In this document: positions 1 through 7,698 of the stretch, piece by piece
Position numbering within the stretch: the stretch's first letter is position 1
Layout of the letters: every line of letters starts with the position of its first letter
Assembly (NCBI GenBank): GCA_964601515.1
Contig: CAZRNU010000027.1
Coordinates: forward strand, 1-27,881
Source: PWND01 sp964601515
GTDB lineage: Bacteria > Bacteroidota > Bacteroidia > Bacteroidales > UBA7960
DNA length: 27,881 nt
Reading direction: 5' to 3'
The notes under the pieces: generated by a model
Told to the model about the DNA's origin: nothing
Databases searched by the model: none
The model's input: only the letters and a program-made list of their open reading frames with translations
Translations under genes and position numbers: made by a program

Positions 1-1
1 A

Positions 2-485
2 TTCATTTTAATTTTCTGTCTTGTTGTAGTTCCGTCATTGGCCCAGACTGAGAATGATACTATTCCACCGCCTGTTATTCCCTTTCAGCAAGAAACCGAA
101 GAAGGGAGGAGTAATGAACAAATAATTGAAAGAATTGAAAGTGTTTTTGAAGACCTTGAGGCCGGAGATGATATTGATATTTCAGATTTTGTTGAACAAC
201 TGGAAGTTTTTATTCAAAATCCCATTAATCTAAACACAGCTAAAGAAGATGACCTAAGAAGATTGATATTTTTAAATGAAATCCAGATTAATAATTTGTT
301 AAAACACAGAGCTGAATTTGGTGGACTTTTGAGTATATACGAACTTCAAACAGTTGACGGATTTGATTTTGAAACTATTCAACTTATTTTACCCTATATT
401 ACAGTTGCTGAAAGTATTGCAAAAAGGCAAATAACCTTAAATGATATTATTAAGAACGGCAAAAGTCAATTCTTTTTAAGATACC
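2..485 (+). CDS. Helix-hairpin-helix secreted protein, N-terminal part (partial at both ends)
   Basis: The reading frame is open from the first bases of the window, so the true start lies upstream. The TTG at 38 is inside the signal peptide and should not be taken as the start. The first residues form a hydrophobic segment ending in Ser-Leu-Ala-Gln, a typical Bacteroidota signal peptidase site. An acidic linker follows. Then come two helix-hairpin-helix units of the ComEA type: the PINLNTA start and an R..FG..LS..EL..V.GF pattern are visible at about 230-400. The frame runs into ten N at 486. The sequence after the gap continues the same family in another frame, so this is the first part of one gene of about 700 codons. 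HhH_3 units usually bind DNA backbone in ComEA, but here they sit on an exported barrel-type protein, so DNA binding is not certain. Confidence 0.8.
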
Positions 486-495
486 NNNNNNNNNN
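486..495. other. Assembly gap (10 N)
   Basis: Ten undetermined bases join two contigs or unread sequence. Before the gap the last complete codons read Arg-Tyr and leave one extra base, c. After it the frame starts cleanly at 496 (Glu-Gln-Lys-Gly-Phe). The stretch c plus 10 N is 11 nt, which is not a multiple of three, so the N number is a placeholder and not a real length. Confidence 0.97.
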
Positions 496-2112
496 GAGCA
501 AAAGGGATTTTCTCCAATAGAGCCCGAAGATCTTGAAGCCAATCCTAATGCCAGATATTTGGGTAGCCCATATAGGTTATACCAAAGGTATAGGTTTACC
601 TATTATAATAATATCAGCATTGGAATGACTGCACAAAAAAATCCTGGAGAGGAATTTTTCAGGGGTTCTCAGCCTTATGGATACGACTTTTATTCCGCAC
701 ATTTGTATTTGAGGGAATTCGGTAGATTAAAAACTCTTGCTCTTGGCGATTTTCAGGCTCAATTCGGGCAAGGTTTGGCGCTTTGGACAGGCTTAGCATT
801 CGGCAAAAGTGCAGACGCAATTAATGTTAAGAAAAATGCACTTGGATTCAGGCAGTACACTTCTGTTGATCAGCAGAATTTCATGAGAGGCGTGGGCGCT
901 ACATTAAGGTTTAGCGACCTTGAAGTATCTACCTTTTTCTCTTACAAAAGAATAGATGCAAATATGCTTCCAACGGATACTCTTGAGCAGGAAGATCTTG
1001 AATTTTCAAGCCTTTATACTTCAGGGAATCATCGTACACCTAGAGAACTGGAATATAAAAATGCCCTTGGCGAAATGATGGCAGGAGGGAACTTGAAATA
1101 TAATTTTGGTAATCTTTCTATTGGAGCAACCGGCTATTATCAGCAGTATGATGCAAATTATAAAAGAAACCTTTCATACTATAATCAGTTTGATTTTAAT
1201 TCTAAAAGCAACTATGTTGTTGGATTGGATTATAATTACCTTTTCAGAAACTTCAATTTTTTTGGTGAATATGCTCAAAGCGAAAATGGTGGTCATGCGT
1301 TGCTTAATGGAGTAATGATGAGTCTTGGACAAGTTCTTTCACTGTCGGCTATTCACAGAGATATTTCAGCTGATTACCAATCATTGTATAGCGCTGCTTT
1401 TGGGGAAAATTCCAGAACATATAATGAAAAAGGTCTCTATCTTGGCCTTCAGGCAAGATTTTCAAGAGCATGGAGTGTTTCTGCTTATGCCGACCATTTT
1501 TCATTCCCTTGGATGAAATATAGAACTTATTCTCCTTCTCAAGGTTATGATTATTTAATTCAAATAAACCACAGACCCAGAAGGGGAGTGGAAATGTACG
1601 TTAGATACAAGATAAAAAACAAACCACTTAATACTCGAGATGAAACTACTATCAGATATCTTGATGATGCTGTTAGACAAAATTTAAGATTTAATACCAG
1701 TATTGCAGTTACGCCTACAATAACTTTAAAAAACAGAATAGAACTAAACTATTACAATTTTGGTGAAACTCAGGAAACAGGATATTTGATTTATCAAGAT
1801 GTTGTTTATAGGTCAAAATCAACTCCATGGGCTGTAACGGTTAGATACGCGCTGTTTGATACAGATGGCTACGATTCAAGAATTTATGCTTATGAAAATG
1901 ATGTATTATATGCTTTTTCATTCCCATTTTATAGTGATAAAGGTAGTAGGGCTTATTTGCTCCTTAGATATCGTCTTACCAGAAACATTGATTTGTATTT
2001 AAGGTACGCTCAAACATTTTACACTAATCGTACAACAATCGGATCAGGTTTAGATGAAATACAAGGTAATACAAGAAGCGAAATAAAAGCTCAAATAAGA
2101 TGGAGGTTTTAG
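496..2112 (+). CDS. Helix-hairpin-helix secreted protein, C-terminal barrel part (continues the gene before the gap)
   Basis: The frame is open from the first base after the gap, and the TTG at 559 is internal. The segment of about 538 residues is rich in alternating aromatic and polar residues, with repeated short strands such as YLYLREFG, NLKYNFGNLSIG and YLLLRYRLTRNIDLYLRYAQ. It ends in Arg-Trp-Arg-Phe, a terminal aromatic typical of outer-membrane beta-barrels. Bacteroidota carry a family of about 700-residue proteins with N-terminal HhH units and this kind of C-terminus. Their function is not established to my knowledge. The likely location is the outer membrane with the HhH part in the periplasm (inference). 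The gene is followed by a 7-nt-period tract and a strong terminator. Confidence 0.8.
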   Translation, partial: EQKGFSPIEPEDLEANPNARYLGSPYRLYQRYRFTYYNNISIGMTAQKNPGEEFFRGSQPYGYDFYSAHLYLREFGRLKTLALGDFQAQFGQGLALWTGLAFGKSADAINVKKNALGFRQYTSVDQQNFMRGVGATLRFSDLEVSTFFSYKRIDANMLPTDTLEQEDLEFSSLYTSGNHRTPRELEYKNALGEMMAGGNLKYNFGNLSIGATGYYQQYDANYKRNLSYYNQFDFNSKSNYVVGLDYNYLFRNFNFFGEYAQSENGGHALLNGVMMSLGQVLSLSAIHRDISADYQSLYSAAFGENSRTYNEKGLYLGLQARFSRAWSVSAYADHFSFPWMKYRTYSPSQGYDYLIQINHRPRRGVEMYVRYKIKNKPLNTRDETTIRYLDDAVRQNLRFNTSIAVTPTITLKNRIELNYYNFGETQETGYLIYQDVVYRSKSTPWAVTVRYALFDTDGYDSRIYAYENDVLYAFSFPFYSDKGSRAYLLLRYRLTRNIDLYLRYAQTFYTNRTTIGSGLDEIQGNTRSEIKAQIRWRF

Positions 2113-2150
2113 GCGTAGGGTTTGGAGCTTAGAGCAAAGAGTGTGGAACA
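2110..2150 (+). repeat. Degenerate 7-nt-period tract at the stop codon
   Basis: Starting with the TAG stop, the sequence can be cut into heptamers TAGGGTT, TGGAGCT, TAGAGCA, AAGAGTG, TGGAACA after an initial TAGGCG. The units follow a loose T-R-G-R-R pattern and decay toward 2150. It does not code in frame with the gene. Confidence 0.5.
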
Positions 2151-2206
2151 GAGATTGTTTTAGAGGTGTTGAAGATTTTTGGAGTGAAACGGAATCAATA
2201 TAAATT

Positions 2207-2242
2207 AAAAAAGCCTGTAGTAATTTTACTACAGGCTTTTTT
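2207..2242. terminator. Bidirectional rho-independent terminator
   Basis: A perfect 12-bp stem (AAGCCTGTAGTA at 2211-2222 with its complement at 2227-2238) encloses a 4-nt loop. An A-run precedes it and a T-run follows it, so it can terminate transcription on both strands. It lies between the convergent HhH gene and the MFS gene and serves both. Confidence 0.93.
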
Positions 2243-2258
2243 AAGAGTTTTGGAGATG

Positions 2259-4280
2259 TTATTTCTTAACGTTTGGTAACTCAAGACCAAATCCTTGTTT
2301 CTTGTCAGCTCTCTTAAGTTTGAATGCAAGGAATATTGAAATCAAACCACAGAATACCAACACTAAGATTGGAATTTTGTAATCATAATATTTCAACAAT
2401 CCATTAGCTTGCATAAGCTTAATTAATTCGCTAATCTCGCCGCCGGATAAACTTCCATGTTCTTGAAGTTTTGACTTAAGTCTTTCTAATACTTTTTTAG
2501 CAATTACAAACTCGTCAGAGATGAAAACTTCCGTTTCTTCAACAACTTCTTCAGTAGTTTCTTCAACTGCAACTTCTTCTGCAGTTTCAACAACTTCTTC
2601 AGCTACAGCTTCTTCTTTTTTGCAATCTTTTTCTTTTTCAGCATGCATTTCTTTGCAATCTGTATCTGCTTTCTTTTCTCCGCACTCTTTTTTAGCATGA
2701 GCTTCTTTGCAGCCGGCGTGAGGTTTTTCTTCGCAGCACTTATCTGTTTTTACTTCTCCACAAGCTATTCTATGAAGAATTTCTTTGCTGATTTTTTCAA
2801 ACTCAACAACAACAGATTCTGTAGTTACATTTTCAGTAACCTCAAGCGTTGTTCTTACATTATCAATTTCGTTTTTAGTTTCTTTATTTACAGGAATAGC
2901 AATCAATAATGCACCAATTCCCCAAAAGAACAAACCTAATCCCCAGTTTTGAACTGTAAACATAGATGCATAAGCAGTTCCCAGTCTGTTTTCAGGAACA
3001 ATTTTAGCAACAGATGGCCACATAGCTGCAGGAACTAAAGAGAATGCAACACCAAGACTTAACAATCCAAAGTACGCAAAAATAGGGCTTGAAGATAGTG
3101 AAAGTGCAACGTGAGCAAAAATAAGAAGTAATGCTCCAAGCATCATTAGAGATGCTGCTTTACCTTTTTTATCTACTATACTACCAAAGATAGGAGTAAA
3201 GATAATAGTGCCAAGTGGTATTAGAGCGGCTGTTTTAGGACCGTTTTGTAACCAAATACCAATAAGGTCTTTGTTAATGTACACAACAACAGCGAATAAA
3301 GCTAGAATAACTAATCTTGCTAATCCTTTTCCTTTGCTTATGTTGTTTGGTATAAGAGTGAAACTTAATGCAAAAACAAAAACTACTACATATACAAATG
3401 CGTTACCCATAGATTTGCTTCCAAAAAGAATTACGTCTCCACCTAAAGGTAATACGTAAGTAAACCCAAATTTATTTACTAGTAGGTCGGGTGCATATTG
3501 GATAAATGGGAAAACAGCTGAATAGAATGCTACGCACAATAAAGTTATGTATAGGAATGAACTGTTTTTAACCAGCTTGATAAGGTCTGAGAATTTGAAA
3601 TCTTCTGATGCATCAGCTTTGGATTCAGATGCGCCGGCAATTTTCTTATCTTGCTTGTCGATTTTATAATCAAGGAAAGTATAGATAGTGAACATTATCA
3701 TAGCTATACCGATAAGAGTAGCAGCAAATGTTACTGCAGGAGAAACAACGCCACCGGCAATATCAAGAGAAATTGCTATAGCAAGTGCAGACCCAAGACG
3801 TCCGAAGCCCATGTTTATACCCATAGCGAGAGCAACTTCGTATCCTTTAAACCATTTCACAATGGCACGCATAACAATAACGCAAACTACTTCAAGCCCG
3901 ATACCGAATAAAATTCTACCGATAATTAAACCAAGAAGCGGATTGCCGCTAAAAATTACGCCGGAAGCAGTTAATGCAGAAACAAGACCACCCATAGCAG
4001 CCAAGCCCCCAAACATAAAACCTGCAACACGAATACCAAATTTATCAAGAATAATACCCCCAACGATAATCATACCCACTACGTTGGCTATAGTCGTTAA
4101 CCCAATAATTCTACCGAACTGCTCACTTGTAAAGCCAAATTCTGACTCCATCAAGTCTTTCAACCCAGCATAGAAATCCTGGAAGTAATAGGTTGCAAAC
4201 ATTAAACCGCTAATGAGCAACATCACCAGCCAACGCATTGCGGCTGAATCCCTTAAAGTCTTGTTCATTTTGTCTGTCAT
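2259..4280 (-). CDS. MFS transporter with a Cys/His-rich, acidic insert before the last membrane segment
   Basis: This is a 673-residue major facilitator superfamily protein of the inner membrane; the substrate is not known. The N-terminal half has six clear membrane segments (about residues 16-36, 57-78, 84-107, 115-140, 148-172, 178-204). Segment 2 runs into an MFS-like loop (LDKFGIRVAG). A charged cytoplasmic linker lies at 205-238. The C-terminal half has more segments up to about 463, including what may be an extra pair at 293-337, and a last segment at 635-655 with a positive tail. Between 464 and 634 is a long soluble insert. Residues 503-553 hold seven Cys and four His among many Lys and Glu, and 556-585 is almost all Glu, Val, Ala and Thr. 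By normal MFS topology this insert faces the periplasm. Usual MFS proteins have 400-450 residues. The ATG at 4280 is preceded by a perfect -7 box. MFS membership is secure; anything about substrate would be a guess. Confidence 0.93.
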   Translation of the reverse strand: MTDKMNKTLRDSAAMRWLVMLLISGLMFATYYFQDFYAGLKDLMESEFGFTSEQFGRIIGLTTIANVVGMIIVGGIILDKFGIRVAGFMFGGLAAMGGLVSALTASGVIFSGNPLLGLIIGRILFGIGLEVVCVIVMRAIVKWFKGYEVALAMGINMGFGRLGSALAIAISLDIAGGVVSPAVTFAATLIGIAMIMFTIYTFLDYKIDKQDKKIAGASESKADASEDFKFSDLIKLVKNSSFLYITLLCVAFYSAVFPFIQYAPDLLVNKFGFTYVLPLGGDVILFGSKSMGNAFVYVVVFVFALSFTLIPNNISKGKGLARLVILALFAVVVYINKDLIGIWLQNGPKTAALIPLGTIIFTPIFGSIVDKKGKAASLMMLGALLLIFAHVALSLSSSPIFAYFGLLSLGVAFSLVPAAMWPSVAKIVPENRLGTAYASMFTVQNWGLGLFFWGIGALLIAIPVNKETKNEIDNVRTTLEVTENVTTESVVVEFEKISKEILHRIACGEVKTDKCCEEKPHAGCKEAHAKKECGEKKADTDCKEMHAEKEKDCKKEEAVAEEVVETAEEVAVEETTEEVVEETEVFISDEFVIAKKVLERLKSKLQEHGSLSGGEISELIKLMQANGLLKYYDYKIPILVLVFCGLISIFLAFKLKRADKKQGFGLELPNVKK

Positions 4281-4312
4281 AGTTTTAAGATTTAGATTTT
4301 AAATTGCAGAGG

Positions 4313-4320
4313 CAAAACTA
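4313..4320 (-). promoter_or_regulatory. -7 promoter box for the MFS gene
   Basis: On the minus strand this reads TAGTTTTG, an exact match to the Bacteroidota consensus TAnnTTTG, about 33 nt before the ATG. A good -33 TTG at the usual spacing is not seen, so it is called on the -7 box and position only. Confidence 0.6.
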
Positions 4321-4365
4321 AAAAATTAATTTAAATAATTGATAAAAAATCGGAGTAATACTAAT

Positions 4366-4402
4366 AAAAAAATGGACTCAAAAATTTGATGCCCATTTTT
4401 TT
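4366..4402 (-). terminator. Terminator after the PD40/peptidase gene
   Basis: A 10-bp outer stem (AAAAAAATGG at 4366-4375 with CCATTTTTTT at 4393-4402) encloses an inner TCAAA/TTTGA stem. On the minus strand the hairpin ends in a T-run about 30 nt downstream of the stop at 4431. Confidence 0.7.
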
Positions 4403-4430
4403 ATCAAAAATTCAAAAATCTTGCTTCATT

Positions 4431-7400
4431 TTACCATCCGGGAATAAAGTTTAAGCCCCAAGTTCCATTTTTGGTGTTAAATTCGGTTGTTGTAAAAGGG
4501 AATGCATAAAATGGTTCAATAATTAATGCGCCTAGAAGATTTATTCTAATAGAAAGTCCAGTGCTGAAGACAGGTACTTTCTTATCGGGTGTAAGTTTTT
4601 TTGTGTCGAATGTTATCGTCTGGCCTTCACTCCATGCAACGCCGCCATCAACAAACCAGGCAAGTTCGGTGAATAGAAATCCACTTTTTATTAATGCCAA
4701 TCTTTCGGGTCCGGTAAAAGGAAGCCTTAATTCAAATCCTGCCAATATTACTCGGTCGCCTATATATTTCAAAAAGAAATTGTCACCTTCAGTGCTTCTT
4801 TCTCTATTATATATTGCTGAATATTCATAGCCTCTCACAAATCCGGGGTATCCTAAAAATAATGGATAAAACAAATCATCTTTTTTCTCATCAATCAACC
4901 AACGGCCATAATGTGTAGTTCTTAAAGCAATGCTTAGAGGATTAAAGAAATAATACCACCTATAGTCTGCAGTTAAGCTCACCATGTCTACGCGGCCAAA
5001 ATACTTCTCTGCATTAAGCCTATACCTTTGGCCTTTCATTGGAGAAGCAAGCCCGAAATATGAATTGTCGCCTACATATCCAATTCCTAGCCTTTGCAAT
5101 GAGAAGCCATCAGGAGCCGGGAGTCTTTCTCTCTCTTCACCCAAAAAAATGTAATACCCACCATCATTGTAATAATATCTGTTAAAAGCATCCAGTCGAT
5201 AATAATACCAAGCCCAACTACCGCTTAATTCTATTCTTCTGGTTGTACTAATTGGATATAAACCAAAAGCTGTCAATTGGTCCTCAAATGTTCTTTGTAT
5301 AACATATTGTAAATTCTCAACAGGAACTCTTTGTCCATCAATAACAACCTCATCATAAAGCCATCTTATACCGCCAAAAACATATGGAATATGAGATGCA
5401 TATCCTCCCCAGATAATTTTCCTTTTTTGATTTGAATATCCTAATATTCCTCCGAAATCATATATTTCTCCATTAATGGCAAGCATTGTGTATAATTGGT
5501 TTTCACCAACAATGTCACTAAAGAGCATAGAAACACCCCCTGACATTCCCGTTCCATATCTGTTGGTCGACATTCCAACTCCTGTGTTGCCAATATAGGT
5601 TAGTGCAAATTTTGGTTTGTATTTTATCATGGCCACAGAATCTTCCGACAATTGAAAACTATCGGGTTCTTGAGCTAGTTGCTTGTCTATAATTTTTGTG
5701 CCTTGCCTGTCAATTGGAGGCAAAGTAGCTGCAGTAAAGTCTGTGTGAAGAGGGTCGACTTTAACCCTTCTAAATTCTTCAGGCTTAGCATTAATTATAA
5801 CATAATCACCTTTTGAATAATAGCTGTATGCAATCTCACCTGTTGATTGTGCTACTGTAATTGCGGGTGATAAATGCGTAATTCCGCTAATGCCTGTGAA
5901 ATAATCGGTAAGTCTATAAAGCTCATCTGATTCTAACTCATAGTAATATAGGTTTCTAAAACCATCACTATTAGACAGAAAATATATTCCTTTCTGGTCG
6001 GGTGAAAAAACAGGATTAACATTTTCTGCATTTGGGAAAATATCAAAAACTTTTATCTCTCCTGTTGCAATATTCATCATTGCAAGGTTGAAATTAAAGT
6101 TGTTGTTTTTTTCTAATTGAGTAGTTTGCGGTCTGTCGGTTGAAAAAACGAGATAGTTTCCGTCAGGCGACCATTTTGCATGAATATATGAAAATCTGTC
6201 GTTTGTAAGATTTGTAACTTCTCCGGATTTTATTTTTAGTTTGTACAAATCCGAAACTCCATTTGCAAGCCCGTTGAAAACCAAGTATTCTCCATCAGGC
6301 GACCAGGATGGATTATTTAAAGCTCCAACTCCGTCTACTTTAATATGTTTATCTCTTCGAAAACGGTTATTAAGACTGGTAATTACAATTTGATTTACAC
6401 CTTTTTTTACAATAACGTATGCAAATCTTTTCCCATCCGGCGACCATGTTCCAACCGATTCGAAAAAATTAAATCCGTCTATATCGTTGTTTCGCAATGA
6501 GCTGGATAGTTTCCTTCTAATTATTCCTGTGTGAGCATCTGCAATGAAAAGATCTATCGTAAACAGGTCTTTTTCTGAGAAAAATGCAACATTTTTTCCA
6601 TCAGGACTATAAGAAGGTGAAATGTTTATTCTTCCGGCATTCTTCTGAGTAAGAATTTTATCCCCAACAGGCATGTGTCTTAAAGAATCTTCAGCCAAAG
6701 GTGAAAAGTGGCTTTCAATTGCATGTTTCCATATATTTGATACAGTTTTTCCCGGTAAGCCCACTACTCTTTCAATACCTCTTTCATATCCTAATCGTGC
6801 TGTGTTTCTAAACAATGGAGCAATTAAGGAGTCGCCCCAAGTTCGGCCAACAAATGCAATAAAACTATGTCCGAATCGATAGGGGTTATATTTATAATTT
6901 CTAGTCATGTCTTCTAATGAAGGGAAGTCATCATTATACCATGCATCTCTCATAATCATGGCGGTATGTGCATCAACACTTCCAATTGAAAAATACTCAG
7001 CCATTCCTTCAACTAGCCATAACGGCAAATTCCTAATGGAATTTAATCCAAGAGTGTCGTGCACAAACATTGCCCTGAATTGAAATACGTGAACAAGCTC
7101 ATGCCCAATTACGTGATCGGTCTGATAGTTTGTTTCCAAAACAGGCATTACAACTCTATTTCTCAGTGCTTCCGTAACTCCCTGAGTGCCAATGCTTATA
7201 CTTCCGCCAACGGCAGCTGTTTGCTGAAAATCAGGATGATTTGCGTAAATTATTATAGGGTTGCGTTCTTCGAATGTGTCTTTGAATATTTGCTGATGAC
7301 GAACGAACCATTTCTCATAAGTGTGGGCAATTGCATTTATTACAGAGTCATTCTCGAAGTAGTGATAAAATTCGAAGTTTGGCGATTGAAATAATTTATA

Positions 7401-7517
7401 ATTGAAGGTTGTGTAATTTGGTTTGTTTCTCCCAAAACCTTGTGCGTTAGCATTGGTTGTATAACAAATTGCTAATACAATAGTAAAGATGTATTTGAAT
7501 ATAAGGTTGGCTTTCAT
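4431..7517 (-). CDS. Gluzincin peptidase / PD40 beta-propeller / outer-membrane barrel fusion protein
   Basis: The protein is about 1028 residues from the ATG at 7517. A longer frame from TTG at 7565 exists, but the signal peptide (MKANLIFKY... ending NANAQ) begins at 7517. Residues 139-143 read HELVH and are followed by Glu170 in LVEGMAEYF, the HExxH...E zinc site of peptidase MA-like gluzincins. Residues about 300-545 hold five PD40/TolB-type propeller blades, each with an SPDGK, SPDGE, SPDGN or SPDQK signature. From about 640 to the end the sequence is rich in aromatic beta-strands like surface-antigen barrels and ends in Gly-Trp. This predicts an outer-membrane protein with a periplasmic or surface peptidase-like head. 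Substrates are unknown. It has its own terminator and appears to be a single-gene unit. An imperfect -7 box near 7563-7571 would fit the shorter start. Confidence 0.88.
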   Translation of the reverse strand: MKANLIFKYIFTIVLAICYTTNANAQGFGRNKPNYTTFNYKLFQSPNFEFYHYFENDSVINAIAHTYEKWFVRHQQIFKDTFEERNPIIIYANHPDFQQTAAVGGSISIGTQGVTEALRNRVVMPVLETNYQTDHVIGHELVHVFQFRAMFVHDTLGLNSIRNLPLWLVEGMAEYFSIGSVDAHTAMIMRDAWYNDDFPSLEDMTRNYKYNPYRFGHSFIAFVGRTWGDSLIAPLFRNTARLGYERGIERVVGLPGKTVSNIWKHAIESHFSPLAEDSLRHMPVGDKILTQKNAGRINISPSYSPDGKNVAFFSEKDLFTIDLFIADAHTGIIRRKLSSSLRNNDIDGFNFFESVGTWSPDGKRFAYVIVKKGVNQIVITSLNNRFRRDKHIKVDGVGALNNPSWSPDGEYLVFNGLANGVSDLYKLKIKSGEVTNLTNDRFSYIHAKWSPDGNYLVFSTDRPQTTQLEKNNNFNFNLAMMNIATGEIKVFDIFPNAENVNPVFSPDQKGIYFLSNSDGFRNLYYYELESDELYRLTDYFTGISGITHLSPAITVAQSTGEIAYSYYSKGDYVIINAKPEEFRRVKVDPLHTDFTAATLPPIDRQGTKIIDKQLAQEPDSFQLSEDSVAMIKYKPKFALTYIGNTGVGMSTNRYGTGMSGGVSMLFSDIVGENQLYTMLAINGEIYDFGGILGYSNQKRKIIWGGYASHIPYVFGGIRWLYDEVVIDGQRVPVENLQYVIQRTFEDQLTAFGLYPISTTRRIELSGSWAWYYYRLDAFNRYYYNDGGYYIFLGEERERLPAPDGFSLQRLGIGYVGDNSYFGLASPMKGQRYRLNAEKYFGRVDMVSLTADYRWYYFFNPLSIALRTTHYGRWLIDEKKDDLFYPLFLGYPGFVRGYEYSAIYNRERSTEGDNFFLKYIGDRVILAGFELRLPFTGPERLALIKSGFLFTELAWFVDGGVAWSEGQTITFDTKKLTPDKKVPVFSTGLSIRINLLGALIIEPFYAFPFTTTEFNTKNGTWGLNFIPGW

Positions 7518-7698
7518 GATAATAACATTATTGTAATGTGCTGAAAAACAGGTAATAAGTATCAAAAATTATTCCAAGAGTGATTTTGAATTGTTAATAT
7601 TTATAACGAAAATAGCAAGAATTTGTTCTCATTGAATATTGATTTTACAGAAGGCTAATTTAATTCAATTTTTTTTACAAAATTTGCATAAAAAAATA

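Noticed and set aside
38..520. Independent gene starting at TTG 38 and ending after the N gap
   Set aside because: The signal peptide begins upstream of 38, and the last codons come from reading through N in a wrong frame.
2622..2762. Thioredoxin or ferredoxin-type metal centre in the MFS insert
   Set aside because: The Cys spacing (507, 515, 516, 524, 533, 542, 553) has no CxxC pairs and fits no known cluster motif, so only a general metal or redox role can be proposed.
3688..4173. Plus-strand open frame of 161 codons inside the MFS gene
   Set aside because: Antisense shadow of a clear transporter; its Ile/Pro/Ala-rich content follows from the membrane-segment codons.
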